Position numbers and translations under genes: made by a program. The notes beneath the pieces are model-generated. The model ran no database searches, was not told the origin of the DNA, and was given only the letters and a program-made list of their open reading frames with translations. 32,568 nt of DNA from Rhodococcus sp. (in: high G+C Gram-positive bacteria). GTDB lineage: Bacteria > Actinomycetota > Actinomycetes > Mycobacteriales > Mycobacteriaceae. Every line of letters starts with the position of its first letter. Position 1 is the stretch's first letter. Of this stretch, positions 17,808-24,712 are shown piece after piece. Location: positions 1 to 32,568 of the forward strand of contig SEEV01000028.1 in NCBI GenBank assembly GCA_004211695.1, read 5' to 3'.

Positions 17808-18937
17808 CGGATGAGCTCCTTGGCGGCGGCACCGCGGAGGATCTCCGTGGTCCCACCTCGAATGGTGAGGGCGGGTAGGGAGAAGATCGCGTCGGCGAGG
17901 ATTCCCGCTTCGGTCTCCGGTGCATCGATATCGGGCGAGATTCCCGCCAGGTCGCGTACTGTTTCGGCGACCTGCTTCTCGAACACGGTGCCGAGGTCTT
18001 TGACGAGCGCCGCCTCCGCAGCCGGGGCCCCACCCTCATCGATCATCCGAGCAACGGAGAGCGAGAGATCGTGCAGAGTCCGGTACCGTGCCGAGATGCG
18101 ACCCACCGCGTTGGTCACTGCGTCAGAGGTCGTGCCGGCATTGCTGCCGAGGAAGGCGCGGAACACGCCATAGGTGGACAGCCAACGGTCAGGGCCGGAA
18201 CGTTCGTAGGCGAGTTCGGAGTTGACCTGGCGCCACCCCTGGCCCTGTGCGCCGAGCATCAGATCGTCGGGGACGAAGACCTCGTCGAATACCACCTCGT
18301 TGAAGTGGTGCGCTCCGTTCATGCTGATGATCGGGTTGACGGCGACACCGGGACTGGTGAGGTCGACGATCAGTTGGCTCATGCCCTCGTGTCGGTTCTC
18401 ACCGAGCGGCGACGTCCGGCACAGCACGAGAACGAAGTCCGCCTCGTGTGCGCCCGAGGTCCACACCTTCGTGCCCGTGAGCAGCCATCCCCCGTCGGTG
18501 CGGGTGGCGGCGGTCCTGATCGAGGCGAGATCGGATCCCGAGTCCGGCTCGCTCATCCCGATGCAGAAAGTACACTCCGCCTTGGCGATTCGGGGAAGAA
18601 AGCATCGCTTCTGCGCGTCGGTACCGAACTTCAGGATGCTGGGCGCGGTCTGCCGGTCGGCGATCCAATGCGCCGACACCGGGGCACCCGCCGCGAGAAG
18701 TTCGGTCACCACGACGAAACGATCCACCGCGGTCCGGCCGTGCCCGCCGAACTCCGTGGGGATCGACATCCCGACCCATCCCCGATCGGCCAGTCTGCGA
18801 CTGAACTCCCGATCCGAGCCGCCGCCGAAGTTCGTACTTCCACTCCCGATGCGGCTCCGCTCGTCGTGCAGGAACTCGCGCACGCTCGCTCGTAGAGATC
18901 GCTCGTCCGGGGTGAGGACGGTGGGTGGGAAATGCAT
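17804..18937 (-). CDS. Acyl-CoA dehydrogenase, GGTTEI-bearing subunit; first gene of the cluster A operon
   Basis: This 377-residue ACAD has GMSIPTEFGGHG near the N-terminus, IGMSEPDSGSDLAS near 126-139, LTGTKVWTSGAHEADF, and IRGGTTEILRG at the C-terminus with Glu365 in the catalytic-base position. It pairs with the coupled gene at 16737. ATG 18937 follows GGAGAACTG. A promoter (19074-19102) and operator copy 3 (19050-19065) lie upstream, so this is the first gene of an operon that runs through SDR, MaoC, second ACAD pair, ligase and thiolase with gaps of at most 44 bp. With two ACAD pairs in one operon, two dehydrogenations of different intermediates are likely. Confidence 0.93.
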   Translation of the reverse strand: MHFPPTVLTPDERSLRASVREFLHDERSRIGSGSTNFGGGSDREFSRRLADRGWVGMSIPTEFGGHGRTAVDRFVVVTELLAAGAPVSAHWIADRQTAPSILKFGTDAQKRCFLPRIAKAECTFCIGMSEPDSGSDLASIRTAATRTDGGWLLTGTKVWTSGAHEADFVLVLCRTSPLGENRHEGMSQLIVDLTSPGVAVNPIISMNGAHHFNEVVFDEVFVPDDLMLGAQGQGWRQVNSELAYERSGPDRWLSTYGVFRAFLGSNAGTTSDAVTNAVGRISARYRTLHDLSLSVARMIDEGGAPAAEAALVKDLGTVFEKQVAETVRDLAGISPDIDAPETEAGILADAIFSLPALTIRGGTTEILRGAAAKELIR

Positions 18938-19049
18938 CAGTTCTCCAGTTCTTCAGTACTCGAGATGGCGAGTCGGATGAATGCAGCACCACTGCCTTCA
19001 TGCCGGATCGAGGTCACCAGGATGGTGTCGGGACACCGCAACCCGTAAG

Positions 19050-19065
19050 TCGACATACTTGTCGA
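19050..19065. promoter_or_regulatory. Operator copy 3 (TCGACA-TACT-TGTCGA)
   Basis: Both 6-bp core arms match the cluster palindrome perfectly. The site lies about 110 bp upstream of the first ACAD gene and directly downstream of the predicted -10 element of the minus-strand operon, the same geometry as copies 1 and 2. Confidence 0.75.
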
Positions 19066-19073
19066 TTACCTGG

Positions 19074-19102
19074 ACAGTACACCTGGTCAGACGGTTGGAC
19101 AA
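19074..19102 (-). promoter_or_regulatory. Predicted promoter of the eight-gene cluster A operon
   Basis: On the minus strand TTGTCC (19102-19097) and TACTGT (19079-19074) are spaced by 17 bases. TACTGT fits the TANNNT -10 pattern of actinobacterial housekeeping promoters. The start point would fall just before or within operator copy 3. Confidence 0.55.
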
Positions 19103-19140
19103 GGCTCACGCACGCATCCATGCCACCGCGTTTTGCAGTA

Positions 19141-19169
19141 TCGACATTAATGTCGAGTCACGGTAGCGT
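19141..19169 (+). promoter_or_regulatory. Operator copy 4 with possible promoter of the crotonase/racemase pair
   Basis: TCGACATTAATGTCGA (19141-19156) is a perfect 16-bp palindrome with the same core as the other three operators. Its left arm TCGACA could serve as a -35 box, with TAGCGT (19164-19169) as -10 at 17-base spacing. The operator would then overlap the -35. The leader to the GTG at 19389 would be over 200 bases, so another start point is possible. The rest of the 451-bp gap 18938-19388 shows no gene. Confidence 0.65.
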
Positions 19170-19388
19170 GGGGCCTCACGCTGCCCGGAGACACGGTCGT
19201 TTCGCCGTCCCTCGAGCACGCAGGTGGGCCACTCGGCGACGCAACCGTCTGACGAGCAAGCGGGCTGGCGCGGAACACGCTTGTCGACGTCGGCCTCGGT
19301 TCCGATACGCGCGACACCGCCGGCCGATCTGTGCGCGACAGTCTCGATCACGTTCACGAAGCCATCTACCCCAGAAGGAGCCACCATC

Positions 19389-20168
19389 GTGGTCCACCCA
19401 ATACCTGACCTGGTCGATGTGTCGGTCGAGGTCGGCGACGACCACGTCGCCGTCGTCGAGTTCGACCGTCCACCCAGCAACTTCTTCGACTTGTCCTTAC
19501 TGACTCACCTGGCCGAGGCGTGCGAGGGGCTGGCCGACGACGGCAACACCCGAGCGATCGTGCTGTGCAGCAACGGCCGAACCTTCTGCGCGGGGGCTGA
19601 TTTCACCAGTTCGTCCGACGACCGTGACCCGGGCGCGGTATACGAGCAGGCGCTCAGACTGTTCCGGCAGCCCCTCCCCATGGTCGCCGCGGTACAGGGC
19701 GCCGCCATCGGAGGCGGACTGGGCCTGGTCATGGCCGCAGACTTTCGGATTGCGTCACCGGAGGCCCGCTTCGCAGCGAACTTCGCCCAAATCGGCATCC
19801 ACCACGGCTTCGGGCTGTCCGTGACATTGCCCCGAGTGGTCGGGCTGCAGGTCGCCATGGACCTGCTGTACACGGGACGCAGGATCAAGGCCGCGGAGGC
19901 CCACTCCGCCGGGTTGGTCGACACCGTGATCGACCCGTCGAGCAACCTCCGCGACGAGGCGCGCGCGTTCGCGGCCGAGATAGCGACGTCCGCGCCGCTC
20001 GCGGTCCGAGCCATCCGGCAAACACTTCGTGGCGACCTTGCCGCGCAGTTCGCGGCCGCGACGGCGCACGAACGGGGAGAACAGCAAAAACTGTTCCACA
20101 CCGACGATTTCCGTGAGGGCGTCGCCGCGGTCGCGGCGCGCCGGCCCGGGAGGTTCACCGGACGATGA
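19389..20168 (+). CDS. Crotonase-family protein lacking both hydratase glutamates
   Basis: This 259-residue crotonase has the oxyanion-hole segments RTFCAGADF (65-72) and GAAIGGGLGLVMA (about 105-116). At the places of the two catalytic glutamates of enoyl-CoA hydratase it has Gly112 and Phe132 by eye alignment, so simple hydration is doubtful. Isomerase, hydrolase, lyase or a non-classical activity are open. GTG 19389 is chosen because AGAAGGAG (19373-19380) stands at correct spacing; the frame extends upstream to 19224 without family-like sequence. The stop overlaps the racemase ATG (ATGA). Under operator copy 4 it is probably co-induced with the divergent operon. Confidence 0.88.
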   Translation: MVHPIPDLVDVSVEVGDDHVAVVEFDRPPSNFFDLSLLTHLAEACEGLADDGNTRAIVLCSNGRTFCAGADFTSSSDDRDPGAVYEQALRLFRQPLPMVAAVQGAAIGGGLGLVMAADFRIASPEARFAANFAQIGIHHGFGLSVTLPRVVGLQVAMDLLYTGRRIKAAEAHSAGLVDTVIDPSSNLRDEARAFAAEIATSAPLAVRAIRQTLRGDLAAQFAAATAHERGEQQKLFHTDDFREGVAAVAARRPGRFTGR

Positions 20169-21301
20169 CCAACGACTTCACACGCCCGACTGGTCCTCTC
20201 GCATCGTCCGGGCCGCTCGCCGGTGTACGGATCCTGGAGATCGCGGGAGTCGGACCTGTGCCGCATGCCGCGATGCTGCTCGCCGACATGGGCGCCGACG
20301 TCGTACAGATCGGGCGACACGGCAGCACTGCAGAACTCGATCGTGGTTACAAGCAACACGTCGCGCGCGGACGGACCATCATCGAGGCAGACCTCAAGGA
20401 CCCCGCGGACGTTGCGAACGTACTCACACTGGTGGAGAAGGCAGATGTCCTGATCGAAGGCTTCCGGCCGGGCGTCACCGAACGTTTGGGGCTGGGCCCC
20501 GACGAGTGCGCCACCAGGAACCCCGCCCTGATCTACGCACGTATGACGGGATGGGGTCAGTCCGGACCCGCCGCCAAGCGTGGCGGGCACGACATCAACT
20601 ACCTTGCCATGACGGGCCATTTGCATGCGATGGCCCGCAGCGGCGAGCGACCACAGGCACCGCTCAACCTGGTCGGGGACTTCGGTGGCGGATCCATGTT
20701 TCTCGTCGTCGGAATTCTTGCAGCGCTGTTCGAGCGCGTCCGTTCCGCCACAGGGCAGACCATCGACGCCGCGATGGTCGACGGGGCAAGCGTCCTGGGC
20801 CACATGATCTGGGCCCTGCGCGGCGCCGGGCAGTGGAACGACACACCGGGCACCAACATGCTGGACGGCGGCTACCCGTTCTACGACACCTACGAAACCT
20901 CGGACGGCCGATACATGGCCGTGGGAGCGCTGGAGCCACAGTTCTTCGCCGAACTCGTCGGAGGTCTCGGGCTCGACCCGACTGTCGTCCCGGGTCGGTT
21001 CGAGACGGAGCGTTGGGATGAAATGCGCGAGATCTTCACTGCGACATTCATGACCAGAACACGTGACGAGTGGGCTCGTATCTTCGAACCCCTCGATGCA
21101 TGCGTGTCGCCCGTCCTCGACTACGACGAAGCGACGGGCGACCAGCACCTCGTGGCACGGGGAACGTTGATCGAGTTGAACGGCATCACCCAACCGGCGC
21201 CTGCGCCACGCTTCTCCCGCACGCCGTCGCCCGTGCCACGTTTCGGGTCGCCCCAGAGGCGCGCATTCAGCGATGTCTGGCCCGAACCAGTTCGGAACTG
21301 A
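20165..21301 (+). CDS. mcr: Alpha-methylacyl-CoA racemase (class III CoA-transferase fold)
   Basis: This 378-residue protein has GPVPHAAMLLADMGADV at about 30-46, GGHDINYLAMTG at 140-151, NLVGDFGGGSM at 168-178 and VGALEPQFFAEL at 253-264. His142, Asp172 and Glu257 correspond one-to-one to the catalytic His126, Asp156 and Glu241 of the Mycobacterium tuberculosis racemase MCR, with a constant offset of 16. The enzyme interconverts (2R)- and (2S)-2-methylacyl-CoA by 1,1-proton transfer, needed because ACADs accept one configuration. It is coupled by ATGA to the crotonase gene and shares its promoter. This is the strongest clue that the pathway handles a 2-methyl-branched acid. A CoA transferase role is unlikely given the His/Asp/Glu set. 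Confidence 0.95.
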   Translation: MTNDFTRPTGPLASSGPLAGVRILEIAGVGPVPHAAMLLADMGADVVQIGRHGSTAELDRGYKQHVARGRTIIEADLKDPADVANVLTLVEKADVLIEGFRPGVTERLGLGPDECATRNPALIYARMTGWGQSGPAAKRGGHDINYLAMTGHLHAMARSGERPQAPLNLVGDFGGGSMFLVVGILAALFERVRSATGQTIDAAMVDGASVLGHMIWALRGAGQWNDTPGTNMLDGGYPFYDTYETSDGRYMAVGALEPQFFAELVGGLGLDPTVVPGRFETERWDEMREIFTATFMTRTRDEWARIFEPLDACVSPVLDYDEATGDQHLVARGTLIELNGITQPAPAPRFSRTPSPVPRFGSPQRRAFSDVWPEPVRN

Positions 21302-21384
21302 CAACCGGTTTGCGTTCCATCCCTACGTACCAACGGTGTCGAACGGGGGCCGCTCGAGTGGGAGAATGGAGCGATATCAGCCAG

Positions 21385-21398
21385 GGACTCTATAGTCC
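21385..21398. promoter_or_regulatory. Inverted repeat and -10 element of the LysR gene
   Basis: GGACT-CTAT-AGTCC is a perfect inverted repeat ending six bases before the LysR ATG. It overlaps TATAGT (21391-21396), a good -10 hexamer only eight bases before that ATG. Transcription would start at or next to the ATG, giving a leaderless mRNA, and the repeat would be an autoregulatory site. Confidence 0.5.
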
Positions 21399-21404
21399 AG
21401 AGTT

Positions 21405-22316
21405 ATGGACAAGCGGTTTCTCGTACATTTCCTCGCGGTGGTCGATGAGGGCTCGATATCGGCGGCGGCACGGCGGCTACAGCTGAGCCAACCGTCGGTG
21501 TCGAACACGATTCAGGAATTGGAGAACGAACTCGGGTGCAAGCTCTTCACCCGGGGTCGCGGGATGAGCCTGACTGCCGGCGGGCGGGCACTCGTCGGGC
21601 CCGCCCGCGCGGCACTGCGGGCTCTCGATGCGGCCCGGTGGGCCATAGAAGAGATCTCCGAACTGCAGTCCGGCGAGTTGGAGATCGGATGTGTGGTCAA
21701 CCGCGCGATCGACCCCCTGTCCGGGCTCATTGCCCGTTATCGGGAGCGGCACCCGGGAATCAATATTCGCGTCCGGACGGTCCCGATCGGGGTTCGCGGG
21801 TTCGACGATCTTGCGCGCGGAAATATCGAGTTGCTCTTGACCGAAACTCCCCCAGCTGCGACTGGATTTCAGATGCTGTCGCTGGGCGAGTGCGAGGTGC
21901 TGGCCGTTCTGCCGCCCGGTTCTCGCTTTCCGGACCGTCCATTCCGGTTGGAGGACTTGATCGGCCGGGACTGGATTTCCGGCCCGTTCCCCGGGACCGC
22001 CGGCCGCTCGCACCTCAACGGACTGCTCGCTGCGCGAGGACTCCCCTACATCGATTCGGTTGTCGAGACCGCCCATCGACAGATGGTCCTTCCCTTGATC
22101 CTCGCCGGGGTCGGAGGGGGAATCCTGCCGTCGGGCGAGGCTGAACTAGCAGAGCGTTTGGGGGCGGTGGTCCGAAGCTTCGACGCCAACCTTCCGACCG
22201 GTCATGCGATCTACTACCGATCCGACGACCCCTCACCGGCAGCCCAGGCGTTCCTCGCAGTCGCGCGAGAGTCTCGGGATCCCCAACAACGAACCAAAAA
22301 TATAGCCACAGACTAG
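21405..22316 (+). CDS. LysR-family transcriptional regulator
   Basis: This 303-residue regulator has the LysR winged HTH at residues 1-60 (FLAVVDEGSISAAARRL, then LSQPSVSNTIQELENELGCKLF) and a linker helix. A periplasmic-binding-like effector domain follows from about residue 90 (GELEIGCV; later DLARGNIELLLTE, VGGGILPSGEA). It lies between the racemase (cluster A) and the CoA transferase (cluster B), both on the same strand. Inverted repeats stand immediately before it and in the 168-bp gap after it, so it probably controls itself and cluster B. No Shine-Dalgarno sequence is seen, consistent with leaderless translation. The effector is unknown; LysR proteins of such loci usually sense a pathway acid or CoA ester. 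Confidence 0.93.
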   Translation: MDKRFLVHFLAVVDEGSISAAARRLQLSQPSVSNTIQELENELGCKLFTRGRGMSLTAGGRALVGPARAALRALDAARWAIEEISELQSGELEIGCVVNRAIDPLSGLIARYRERHPGINIRVRTVPIGVRGFDDLARGNIELLLTETPPAATGFQMLSLGECEVLAVLPPGSRFPDRPFRLEDLIGRDWISGPFPGTAGRSHLNGLLAARGLPYIDSVVETAHRQMVLPLILAGVGGGILPSGEAELAERLGAVVRSFDANLPTGHAIYYRSDDPSPAAQAFLAVARESRDPQQRTKNIATD

Positions 22317-22341
22317 GGTATGCATAGACAATATTAGTCTA
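22310..22341. promoter_or_regulatory. LysR-type binding region upstream of cluster B
   Basis: Two overlapping inverted repeats share a right arm: AGACTA (22310-22315) with TAGTCT (22335-22340), and TAGAC-N7-GTCTA (22325-22341). They lie in an AT-rich patch between the LysR gene and the CoA transferase. The half-site TAGTC also occurs in the repeat before the LysR gene, which supports one regulator for both. Confidence 0.5.
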
Positions 22342-22484
22342 GATATACGTCACATCCGATCGTATGGTCGTAGGACCGGGGCCGCGATGGCATCAACCGC
22401 CGCATTGCACGCCTCACTTCGGTACACCGCCACCGGGCAGGTGCACCGCCTCCTTCGCACCTCTTCACGAGATCGGACCACACC

Positions 22485-23714
22485 ATGAAGCACAGCCCGC
22501 TCCAGGGGATCCGCGTAGTCGACTTCGGCCATTTCGTCGCAGCCCCGGGCGCTTCGCAGGCCCTCGCCGAACTCGGTGCCGATGTGATCAAAGTTGAGCC
22601 ACCCGAGGGTGATTGGGTGAGATCCGGCACTTCGCTCGGGGACGCAATTCTCCGCTCCTACAACCGCGGCAAACGCTCGATCGCCCTGAACCTGAAGGAC
22701 CCCCGCGGACTCGAGGTGGCCGAACGGCTGATCACCGACGCCGACGTCGTCATCCAGAACATGCGTCCGGGCGCGATGGCGGCGCTGGGCCTCGGACCGG
22801 ACCGAGTTCGGGAACTGAACCCACGAGCGATCTACGCCACGGTAAGCGGGTTCGGACTGCACGGACCATCTCGAAACCGGCCCGGACTCGATATCGCAGC
22901 CCAGGCCGAAAGCGGCCTGATGGCCATCACGGGAGAAATGGGCGGCACCCCGCTTCGAGTAGGCACCACCATCATCGACGCCGCGACCGCTCACGTTCTC
23001 ACCGAGGCCATTCTCGCGGCGCTACTCGATCGGGAACGATTCGGTCGGATCGCCCCGATCGAGGTCTCCCTGCTCGAGGTCGCCGTGCACCTGCAGTCCA
23101 CCGAGTGGACTTCCTACGACCTCACCGGCGTCGCCCCGCAACGCCGCGGAAACGGACAACCCGGGGTCGCACCGGCCGCAGACCTGATCGCAACCACAGA
23201 CGGCTACATCGTGGTCTCCGGGTACTCCGCGCAACACTGGCCGCGCCTGTGCGACGTGCTGGGCCGACCGGACCTGGCCACCGATCCGCGATTTGCCGAC
23301 AACGAGGCGCGCGTGGCAAACCGGGACGAGCTCCTCGTCGCCCTGTCCGACGCCCTCGGTGATCGCACCAGCGAAGAGTGTGTACAACTGCTCGCCGGCA
23401 ACGGCGTCGTGGTCGGCGCCGTACGCAGTTACGACCAGGTTCGCAGCGCCGGTGACGTCGTCGCCGGCGAGCTCTTCACCCGCGGCGAATGCCCGGACGG
23501 CGGCCCGTTCGACGTGGTCCGGATGCCCTATCGGCTGGGCGCACAGCACGACCGTGCTGTGCGGCGGGTGCCGAGACTCGGTGAACACTCCGCCGAGATC
23601 GCCGCCGAGATCGGCTTCACCGAGTCCGAATTGGACGCACTCCTCGCTGCCGGGATCGTACGGACCGAGAATGATGCCGCGCTCGCCGGGCGATCGGTCG
23701 GATCTCGGCCGTAA
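22485..23714 (+). CDS. Class III (CaiB/BaiF) CoA transferase
   Basis: This 409-residue protein has the family start LQGIRVVDFGHFVAAPGASQALAELGADVIKVE, an early VIQNMRPGAM, GFGLHGPSRNRPGLDIAAQA, and TTIIDAATAH. Asp165 in the last motif aligns by context with the catalytic aspartate of formyl-CoA transferase (Asp169). The racemase triad is not present: there is no GGHD or GALEPQ motif. It would move CoA from a donor thioester to the incoming acid, activating it without ATP. As the first gene of cluster B, it takes the place that the acyl-CoA ligase holds in clusters A and 1. The ribosome site before ATG 22485 is weak. Confidence 0.93.
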   Translation: MKHSPLQGIRVVDFGHFVAAPGASQALAELGADVIKVEPPEGDWVRSGTSLGDAILRSYNRGKRSIALNLKDPRGLEVAERLITDADVVIQNMRPGAMAALGLGPDRVRELNPRAIYATVSGFGLHGPSRNRPGLDIAAQAESGLMAITGEMGGTPLRVGTTIIDAATAHVLTEAILAALLDRERFGRIAPIEVSLLEVAVHLQSTEWTSYDLTGVAPQRRGNGQPGVAPAADLIATTDGYIVVSGYSAQHWPRLCDVLGRPDLATDPRFADNEARVANRDELLVALSDALGDRTSEECVQLLAGNGVVVGAVRSYDQVRSAGDVVAGELFTRGECPDGGPFDVVRMPYRLGAQHDRAVRRVPRLGEHSAEIAAEIGFTESELDALLAAGIVRTENDAALAGRSVGSRP

Positions 23715-23874
23715 CGGCACACTTCCGGCGCGGCACCTCGAGGGGCTGCGGGATGCGCCGACTCAGACCCGTGATTTACCGACCAACTCTGGATGTCGCA
23801 ACAGGCGACGCCATCCACGACACCCACGCGACAGCCGGAACACGCCACTGTGACGCAACATTCGAGGAGACACC

Positions 23875-24669
23875 ATGGCCAATCGAGTCACGACCAGGAT
23901 CGAGGGTGCAACGGCAACGATCGAGTTCAACAATCCTGACCGGCGCAACGCCCTGTCCTTCGACTTGCTCCACGATCTCGGGGCGGCCCTGAGCGGGTTG
24001 TCGTCTTCCTCCCATGTTCGGGTTGTGATCCTGACCGGTCGCGGCTCAGACTTCTGCGTGGACACGGATCTCGCAGCGCCCCGCGAGACGAAAACTGTTC
24101 GGGGCGAATCGGTGGCCGACGACACCGAACGATTCCGGCAGATCAACGCGATGCTGAACCACTTCCACCAGATGCCCCAAGTCACGATCGCGGCAATCGA
24201 CGGCGGGTGCGCCGGCGCCGGCTTGTCGCTCGCTCTCGCCGCAGACCTTCGGATTGCCTCCGAGCGATCGGTTTTCAACACTGCCTTCCTCACTGCGGGG
24301 CTTCCAGGTGATCTGGGCGGCATCTGGTTCATGAGCAGGTTGCTCGGCGGTGCGCTCGCGCGTGACCTGTACCTCATGCCTCGGAAGGTCTCCGCCACCG
24401 AGGCGCTCGGCCTCGGACTCGTCGGTTCCGTCGTACCGGCAGCCGAGTTGCAGACGACGGCGCAGGACACCGCACGACGCTTGGCATGCGCAGCCCCACT
24501 CGCATTGCGATCGATGAAGCAGAACCTTCTCCAGTCGTCGACGACGGTCCTCGGCGACTACCTCGCCGCGGAATCGGAGCGCCTCGTGCAGTGCGCCCGA
24601 TCCGATGACGTGCGGGAAGCTGCGGCAGCCTTCCTCGAAAAGCGTCCGCCGGTCTTCACAGGCCGCTGA
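23875..24669 (+). CDS. Crotonase-family protein (enoyl-CoA hydratase/isomerase)
   Basis: This 264-residue protein has RRNALSFDLLHDLG, the oxyanion segment SDFCVDTDL (unusual Val-Asp where Ala-Gly is common) and GGCAGAGLSLALAADLRIA. By eye the two hydratase glutamates are replaced (Ser and Phe), while the segment FNTAFLTAGLPGDLGG has the Asp found in several isomerase-type crotonases. Isomerisation of an unsaturated acyl-CoA is therefore a better guess than hydration. ATG 23875 follows GGAGA. It is 160 bp after the CoA transferase and 43 bp before the MFS gene, in the same direction. Confidence 0.89.
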   Translation: MANRVTTRIEGATATIEFNNPDRRNALSFDLLHDLGAALSGLSSSSHVRVVILTGRGSDFCVDTDLAAPRETKTVRGESVADDTERFRQINAMLNHFHQMPQVTIAAIDGGCAGAGLSLALAADLRIASERSVFNTAFLTAGLPGDLGGIWFMSRLLGGALARDLYLMPRKVSATEALGLGLVGSVVPAAELQTTAQDTARRLACAAPLALRSMKQNLLQSSTTVLGDYLAAESERLVQCARSDDVREAAAAFLEKRPPVFTGR

Positions 24670-24712
24670 TCCCTCGCCGACCTCATTCCTCATCCATCTT
24701 CGGAGTGCCACT

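Noticed and set aside
19024..19037. GGTGTC-GG-GACACC palindrome near the cluster A operon promoter
   Set aside because: It does not share the core of the four operators and occurs once; probably chance, though a second regulator cannot be excluded.
20165..21301. Reading the second class III protein as an ordinary CoA transferase
   Set aside because: The His142/Asp172/Glu257 set in GGHD, VGDFGGGS and GALEPQ is that of alpha-methylacyl-CoA racemases.
19505..21304. Very long open frame on the minus strand opposite the crotonase and racemase genes
   Set aside because: It is an antisense shadow in GC-rich DNA: no family motif, no ribosome site, and both plus-strand genes have intact catalytic motifs.
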